Below are positions 58,020-64,000 of a stretch of DNA of 64,000 bases, piece by piece. Positions within the stretch are counted from its first letter, which is position 1. Each line of letters begins with the position of its first letter. The notes beneath the pieces are model-generated. The model ran no database searches, was not told the DNA's origin, and worked only from the letters and a program-made list of their open reading frames with translations. Position numbers and translations under genes: made by a program. This stretch comes from Epiperipatus broadwayi (taxonomy: Eukaryota; Onychophora; Udeonychophora; Euonychophora; Peripatidae), in NCBI GenBank assembly GCA_028023455.1, contig JAQFVV010000152.1:1114001-1178000 (forward strand). Reading direction: 5' to 3'.

Positions 58020-59819
58020 TTATATATATATATATTGAAGCAGACAATCTTAGCCCAAGTTTGAGCTTCATGATTTCATTTACTAATCTGTGTTCAAACC
58101 TTATATCCCATCCCACTCCTTTAGTCGTGTATATATATTTTATGTATATATTTGAGATGCATGCCTAAAATTTATAATGTTTAACTTTCCAATATTTATT
58201 ATTAATTTTTTTAATTATTATTAATTCCTTTTTATTAAAGTACATAGGTACAACTCAGATATATATAGTATAAGAGCAAAAATACTAACAAAATATTGAT
58301 TTGTTTTAAAATATTATATTATACATAATTTTTAAAACTTTTTCTTTTTAAATTGTTTTTCCTATTAAATTGTATATTTTGTCAAAATCCAAGATGGAAA
58401 ATACAATTGTTAATTGTCCAAAAATAATTAAAGGGTTGGGAATATAATATTGTTTTAGTCTTGGAAAGGAATTTTTAATGAAGTTTTTACTTAAAATAAA
58501 ATGGGATTAATAGATTTTACTTTTGTTAAACATTTTTATCAAATCTATTTCCAATCTGGAAATAGATTCAAATATATTTTGGAATGTTATCAAATGATTG
58601 CATCTTTCAAAAACAATTGACAAAAAAATTTTTCTGTTGGATTAAAGATTACATTTAAGATAAAGATAAGAAATGGAAAGCATTCTTTAAATACCTGGGC
58701 AGGAGTATAAAATGGGCCAATTTTAAACACCAATGGAGGGTGTGTTGTCAAGATAAGCCACACTGGTTTAAAATTTAAAAATGATTGAATAGATGGCTCA
58801 TCACCTTTTTGACCCTTGTGGGTTATTTTTTTCTGCTACCATACCATCATGCTCCTGTAGAATAAAATAAAAACCCGATGAAGAACTCTAGAATGCTGAA
58901 CTTGCTTGCCACTTAAGAACTTGCAGTGATCTTTAAAATGGAACTCTTAAGAATTGTGCAAGGTAAATTATTTCAAACCGCCACTGTTGAAAAAAATCTA
59001 GTTTGCTTAACTAATCTCAATCTCTATTAAAATTTCTCCTAATGTATTATTTATTAACTTTTTATCTTATGAAAATGTAAATGTGAATTGCTCTCAAAGC
59101 ATTTTATAAATCTTATTCTATCTCATATGCTTTAACTTTCTTTAACTTTGGTACGGTCATTCATTTATAGTTATTTATTATTTGATTTTATTTGTATGCT
59201 TTTATTATTGATATGCCAATCTCAAGCAACCTAACGAGCTGAATTTCTTAAAATCTTTTCTTTTCTCTTTTTAGTAAACCTCCATAAATTAAGGTTATTA
59301 ACATACCTTTAAAACATAATGCATTATTAATTAATATGCTTGCCAGATTGTTTTTACGAGTCAACATTATGTTTTAGTATAAAAATTTATTTGTAACTCT
59401 GGATTCTACCTGGGGTGAATCCAGAACTTAGGCTAATGAACACTCTGAGACCTTGTTTATTTTATAAATATTATTCAATTCTGAAAAGGTGACCGATTAG
59501 TTGTTTTCTATAACTGCTAGTTTTTATTTTATTTTTCCATACTCTTAAAATATCACATGCTTAAATATTCTCTGAAGATGGAATTAAATTATATTAAATT
59601 GCAGAAAAGGAGGGGGTCAAATCTTAAGTATATTTTATTAAATGAAATCTTCCCTATATGTAATAGCAGCGTAGCGTATTATTCATCTAAATTATGGCAT
59701 TCAAACAAGGGTCATTTATTTTTAAACAGTAAATCTTTGTCAATGTCATTAGTGACCTCTGTACTGCATTACTGACATTCAGTCTTATCTTCATGATTAT
59801 ATATATATGTGCTTCTAAT
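58020..59819. other. Intergenic, with one weak promoter-like site
   Basis: No gene is supported. At about 58,707 AGTATAAAATGGGCC resembles a TATA box. About 230 bases on, ATGGAACTCTTAAGAATT... reaches CAAGGTAAAT, a possible exon 1 with donor near 58,960. Nothing confirms this. The ORF 59,557-59,775 has no motif. Confidence 0.3.
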
Positions 59820-60118
59820 CTGGGGATTGCAACAAGATTGAACTAATAGATTTCTTCTCATGCCCTGTCCTGTGGATAGTTGATCTTGCCGGGACTTATC
59901 TCATATAAAAGGGCCACTGGTGGTGATTCCAGTAAGCTTGGCACACACTATGCTTATCCACTTTCTTCATATAAAAGGCCTGCACATCAATGAAGTCCAT
60001 AGCATGCTTTATCCACATTTCTCTAAGCGCTGCCCAAGAAGAAGGTCTTAGACTTTATTTTTCATCCAGAAGCATGACCTTATCTTTGATTTCTCTGCCA
60101 TTGTCAGTACTGCCACTT
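59820..60118 (-). other. G+C-rich island, coding-like on minus strand, unassigned
   Basis: A 300-base patch with much higher G+C than its surroundings. The minus strand reads, in one frame with only two stops, GSTDNGREIKDKVMLLDE, WAALREMWIKHAMDFIDVQA and VCQAYWNHHQWPFYM. Internal near-repeats GTGGATAARCAT and CTTTTATATGA occur twice. It may be a fragment of an unknown repeat or a decayed exon; I recognise no family. Confidence 0.3.
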
Positions 60119-60939
60119 ATTGATATTATTATTTCTTTTGCTTATGATCTAATTTTAGTGCTGTAATATTAAAATTGAGCTCTACTCAAATATATATGTA
60201 AACTCCAAATATTACTAGCTAGATTCATTACTAATATTATTTTAGTTTTATTATACAATCTCATCATCGTAATTCATTATTTCTGTTTTTAAGAGTATCT
60301 GCCTTGGGGAAAATCAAGCATTCTGCCTTTTAAATGTTTTTTTTTTCAATAAATATTTTGTCATAAAATTAAATGTAATTTTCAAATGTGTTTTATTTAT
60401 TTTCACGACCGTAATGACATGAAAATAGTTTATATTATATCTGTAATGAATCCCAGAATGCTCCCCAAAATCATATGTTAGTTACCACATTTCAGAACCA
60501 TAAATCAAAGCATTAATAGCAATTTTATATAATCTTTTTAATAATTGATTGGCATCTTAATATCCTACCCACCAAACATGTGTGTTTATTTATAGTATAT
60601 GTCATTTAATTAATAAAAGAGCATATGAGAAATAATAGCGTGAATGACAATATGTAATTATCTACCGCATGGTAAACTGCTTGCTCATTCATGCACATAC
60701 TAATGTATGCAGTTAATTCATAATGTATATAATTTGTCATTATATTAAACTATTTGTTATTATCTAACTTGTTTGAGTAGTTTGAATTCCTTTTTTTCCA
60801 CTTCCACACATATAGCCATGCGTATACATATTTTAGTTAAGTCATAGTTAATAGATGTCTCATTGTCTTTTCTGCTCTGCTAGTTGGCAGGATTTAAAAT
60901 GAATTCTCATGTGCCATCATTATATGTTATTCATTAGAT
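60119..60939. other. Intergenic, nothing recognised
   Basis: AT-rich sequence with no supported feature. Confidence 0.5.
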
Positions 60940-61090
60940 GTTTTATCTGGGGTTTATGAAATGGGTTCGAATCCAGGTTGGTCCCTGACCTAAATCTCGG
61001 GCTTGACTAGGTTTGAAGTACATTTTGTGAGTTCCAGCTCATATTAGATGGATAAACATCTTTTGACCAGTACAATATATATATATTACA
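60940..61090 (+). mobile_element. Probable tRNA-derived SINE fragment
   Basis: GGTTCGAATCC at 60,964-60,974 is a perfect RNA polymerase III B box. It is followed by a non-tRNA body less AT-rich than its surroundings (TCTCGGGCTTGACTAGGTTT) and a (TA)n-containing tail near 61,075. A convincing A box at the normal distance upstream was not found, so the head may be decayed. Confidence 0.4.
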
Positions 61091-61133
61091 AAAAATACAT
61101 AATTTATTAAATGATAACCTTTATAAAAAATTT

Positions 61134-62580
61134 ATAGAGAACCTATGTCATATCTTAAAAAGAAAATGAAAGCATCAATTTATGCTACTAATTTAGATTT
61201 AAAAACTAAGATCTTTCTTACACCTAGAGAAAAATCTTTTTATCCAAAGTTATATTGGTTTGCCAAAAATCCATAAACCAGATAATCCATTGAGACCAAT
61301 TGTAATGGCAATTGTTTCACCAACACAGACACTAGTTCGTTTTCTATCTTCTTTTCTACAGTCACATTTAACAGAAATATCATCTTATGTTAAGGATGCA
61401 AATCATTTTCTTGAGCGTATCCGAGGTATTAAATTAACTTAAAATGATATTTTGTCAAGCGTTGGTATCCAAGAGGTCAGAGTAACTGTTTTACAAGCAA
61501 GCAGTTGCTTGCAGACAGTTGTTGTGGGTTCACTTCCCAGCCGATGCTTTGACATATGAAAAAAAAAGATATTTTGGTAAGTTTTGATATTGTTTAATTT
61601 TTTACTAGTGTATCATCTGTAAAGAAAGCTATTGAAGTTTTGAAAAATATTCAATTGCCTGATTTTGTTATGAGTTTGATTGACCCCTGCTTGTTAAATA
61701 CATTTTTTTTTTGTTTTTGATGGGCATATGTATAAACAAACATTAGGTTTAGCTATGGGCTCATCAATTTTTCCAACATTGACATCTATTTTTAAGAAGA
61801 ACTTGGAAAATAAAATTTTGATATCAACAGTTAAAAAACCATTTGTATAGCTGAGATATGTTGTATAATATTTGATGAATTTTTAATTTTCTTAAATTCT
61901 GTTCACAACACCATCAAATTTAATATGGAAGTAGAAAATAATAATTACATTTTTAAATGTTTTAATTGAAAGAAAAAAGATGATTCTTTATCCCATCATA
62001 TATATGGAAAGCAAGCACATGTTGGGAAATATCTACATTTTTCTTCTCATCATCATCCAGCACAATTATTTTCAATGGAAAAGACATTGTTAGATAGAAC
62101 TAAGAGACATTCTAATGTCAGCTATTTTCACTAAGATATCTAAAACATGCTTCTTAATAATGGTTTTGATTGCAGGATTATTGACAGGGCTTTTTTTATA
62201 TAATAAGAAAAAAGATTTTAATACTTCAAAAATTAACTGTTCTGCCATATACAAAAGAAGTAACTGATAAAATTGGTAATGTTTTACAGAAAAATAATGA
62301 AGTATTTCCGCACCCTAAAGATAAAATTCTTTTGGAGTGTCATGGTATATGTTTGTTTATATTTATACATTGAACAGACCAATTGTAGAATAAATATAAG
62401 AAAGGAAAAACATATTTGGACAAAAAAATCTAATTCATCAGCCATTTATTCACACATTAAATTAATTAACCATGACAAATTTTAATAAAACACATATTCT
62501 GGCAAAAATTGAACAATATGACCAGAGATTGCTAACGAAAGCTATAGAGATTTTTAAAAAGGCTTAAAAGCACAAATAAA
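61134..62580 (+). pseudogene. Penelope-like element, RT to GIY-YIG, interrupted by a SINE
   Basis: Plus-strand order: IYGLPKIHKPDNPLRPIVMA (frame 61,260-61,442, with a shift just before it); FLSSFLQSHLTE; an interruption at 61,455-61,567; VSFDIV, stop, FFTSVSSVKKAIEVLKN (motif A); GHMYKQTLGLAMGSSIFPTL (motif B, well preserved); a decayed LRYVV, stop (motif C, usually YVDD); the post-core block FNMEVENNNYIFKCFN; and LPYTKEVTDKIGNVLQKNNE (linker). The GIY-YIG end follows in frame 62,273-62,485 with YIEQTNCRINIRKEKHIW and SSAIYSHIK, then ILAKIEQYDQRLLTKAIEIF to about 62,565. It spans nearly a whole PLE ORF but is inactive through many stops. Confidence 0.85.
61455..61567 (+). mobile_element. 113-bp tRNA-derived SINE-like insertion with 9-bp TSD
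   Basis: The insertion lies between two copies of GATATTTTG (61,446-61,454 and 61,568-61,576), inside the PLE reverse transcriptase just before motif A. It contains GGGTTCACTTCCC (B-box type, about 61,526-61,538), an upstream AGAGGTCAGAGTAACTG (weak A-box type) and ends in nine A residues. Size, promoter box, A tail and target duplication together indicate a very short Pol III-derived retroposon. Removing it restores continuity of the PLE frame between the two flanking blocks. Confidence 0.8.
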
Positions 62581-63172
62581 AAGTGTGAATTAAAAAAATT
62601 AACAATATTTGGAAAAAGCTATTGGAGGATGAAATATTTTTTAAAACTTCTCAACAAATAGAATTTTAGAATGAGGAGAAAATAACAAAGGAAAAAAAAC
62701 CAATGATTTTAAATATCATCACACACATTCTTAAGATTTGAGAAAGAAGCTCTAAGGAAAATACTTGTTATTGCATTTAGCTATTATATTTCTACTACAC
62801 AAAAGCTCATTGAAATAATACTATGAATTTATCTTTTATCTGTGAGAATATTAAAATCAATATTTAGCAAATTACTATAGTTTACTTGGCAGATTTTGAA
62901 TGATCTGCACTGACAACTTTGATAGAAACCATTTTATAAAAATTTATGAATAATTTTTACTAATTATTTATTAAGCTATATATATACTGATAAAACAGAA
63001 ATATGTGTTCATATCTTTTGCTCATGGAAATGTTTAATATAATCTTCACTCCTACATAGACAAAATGTGGTGGTTTATTTTAATTATTTTGCTCATTCTT
63101 CAATAAAATTATTCAGTAAATCATAACTTCATCTAGGAGATTATTATATAGAAAGTAGATCAGCAGAATCCT
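62581..63172. other. Intergenic, nothing recognised
   Basis: AT-rich sequence after the PLE; no terminal repeat of that element was recognised. Confidence 0.5.
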
Positions 63173-63306
63173 CATGCTTAAACAAACCAATAAAATATCA
63201 GCATTCTGTTGTCAAGGTAACATTGCAATTACAATTCCATTTATAGACTAATTGTATTTTTGTCTTGACAACAGATTTCTCATATTCTATTAGTTTGTTA
63301 AACATG
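63173..63306. repeat. Short foldback (MITE-like), 134 bp
   Basis: CATGCTTAAACAAACCAATA at the left is mirrored by the right end (TATTAGTTTGTTAAACATG in part). The central CTGTTGTCAAG / CTTGACAACAG and ACAATT / AATTGT also pair, leaving a small loop near 63,240. Confidence 0.75.
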
Positions 63307-64000
63307 ATAGCTGTGCTGATGGTGTATTACAAATTTACATATAAGAATAAATATTTTGTTTTATTTATGATAAAAGTCTATTTAAAGTTTATTTTTATTG
63401 CTCCTAATAGAATATGATTTCTATTATGAATGGAATTATCTGCAAGCTTTCTTTTTTTCTATTTCTTTTTAAATTTTGAGAATATCAGAAAGCCTTGGAG
63501 AGAGTAGTTTAGGTTGGCTTGAGAAAATTGCTTTATAGAAAATAATAATTATAATTGTGGTAACTGTAATTAATTTTCTCCCTTTTTTTAATAGTGTTTA
63601 GAAGACAAAAATATTTATAATTATTTACGATTTATTTTCATAGTAAAATTAGTGCATAGATTTATTAGGATATAAATAATAAGTTGTATACTGCGAAATT
63701 TGCTTTCTTTGACGAAAATCTACGAATTTTTTTGAATGCAGTTAGTATGCACTTCCTTATTCTAATCAGTATCTACAATCGGGTGTTCGATCAATATTTC
63801 TTTAAATGATTTTTCAATTAATCTAAATTATAAAAATGTTTGGTCTTTTGATTACAATAAACTTATTAATAAATATACTAGTAAGAAAGGAGAATATTTA
63901 ACGATTGTATTAATTAATTTAATGTCCTTGTTTTATACTTTGCTTTATGTATTAATTTTAATATTAATGCTATTATTTATTATAGAATGTTACTAAAATA
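63307..64000. other. Intergenic, nothing recognised
   Basis: AT-rich sequence to the end of the window, no supported feature. Confidence 0.55.

Noticed and set aside
1-64000. CRISPR arrays, rRNA genes, bacterial operons, riboswitches
   Set aside because: No regularly spaced direct repeats, rRNA-like segments or prokaryotic gene organisation were seen; the window is eukaryotic transposon-rich DNA.

Overview
This is a strongly AT-rich eukaryotic window, roughly three quarters A+T by eye, with no bacterial-type gene organisation. There is no operon, no rRNA, no convincing tRNA gene and no long intact host ORF. Its contents (RTE-type LINEs, Penelope-like elements, mariner and hAT DNA transposons, foldback repeats, short tRNA-derived SINEs) fit a repeat-rich invertebrate animal genome. 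I cannot name the species. Almost every recognisable coding stretch is a decayed transposable element.

Layout. 1-9 kb holds no recognisable gene but has two foldback elements (5.05-5.46 and 6.37-6.62 kb), a hAT-like terminus at 6.25 kb and a poly-T-rich tandem-repeat zone (6.96-8.16 kb). 9.8-11.0 kb is a decayed charged ORF resembling a gag/ORF1-type protein. 12.0-20.4 kb carries two nearly full-length RTE-type LINEs on the minus strand; the first (12,246-15,476) is flanked by about 250-bp direct repeats. 20.5-30 kb is mostly featureless, with one foldback at 28.55 kb. 30-33.5 kb contains short exon-like segments and an LTR-like end, all uncertain. 34,169-35,170 is an internally deleted hAT element with terminal inverted repeats, an 8-bp target duplication and a transposase remnant. 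36.4-37.1 kb has two more foldbacks. 38.5-43.5 kb is a nested cluster: a LINE 3' end, two mariner copies in inverted orientation, and a LINE inserted into one mariner with a 9-bp target duplication.

47-62.6 kb is a graveyard of at least five Penelope-like element (PLE) pieces. The best (51.6-55.5 kb) keeps reverse transcriptase motifs, a GIY-YIG remnant, terminal repeats and a head-to-head inverted terminal repeat. Others are isolated GIY-YIG ends (47.2, 50.1, 57.3 kb), and one copy (61.1-62.6 kb) has a 113-bp SINE inserted with a 9-bp target duplication.

The most interesting signal is a small stem-loop motif, hammerhead-ribozyme-like in layout. It recurs at PLE ends and inside both arms of the foldbacks at 5 and 6.4 kb. 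Its stem sequence differs between copies but stays complementary, so the foldbacks look like palindromic, non-coding relatives of PLE termini. No host pathway can be reconstructed; the elements relate to each other through nesting and shared termini.
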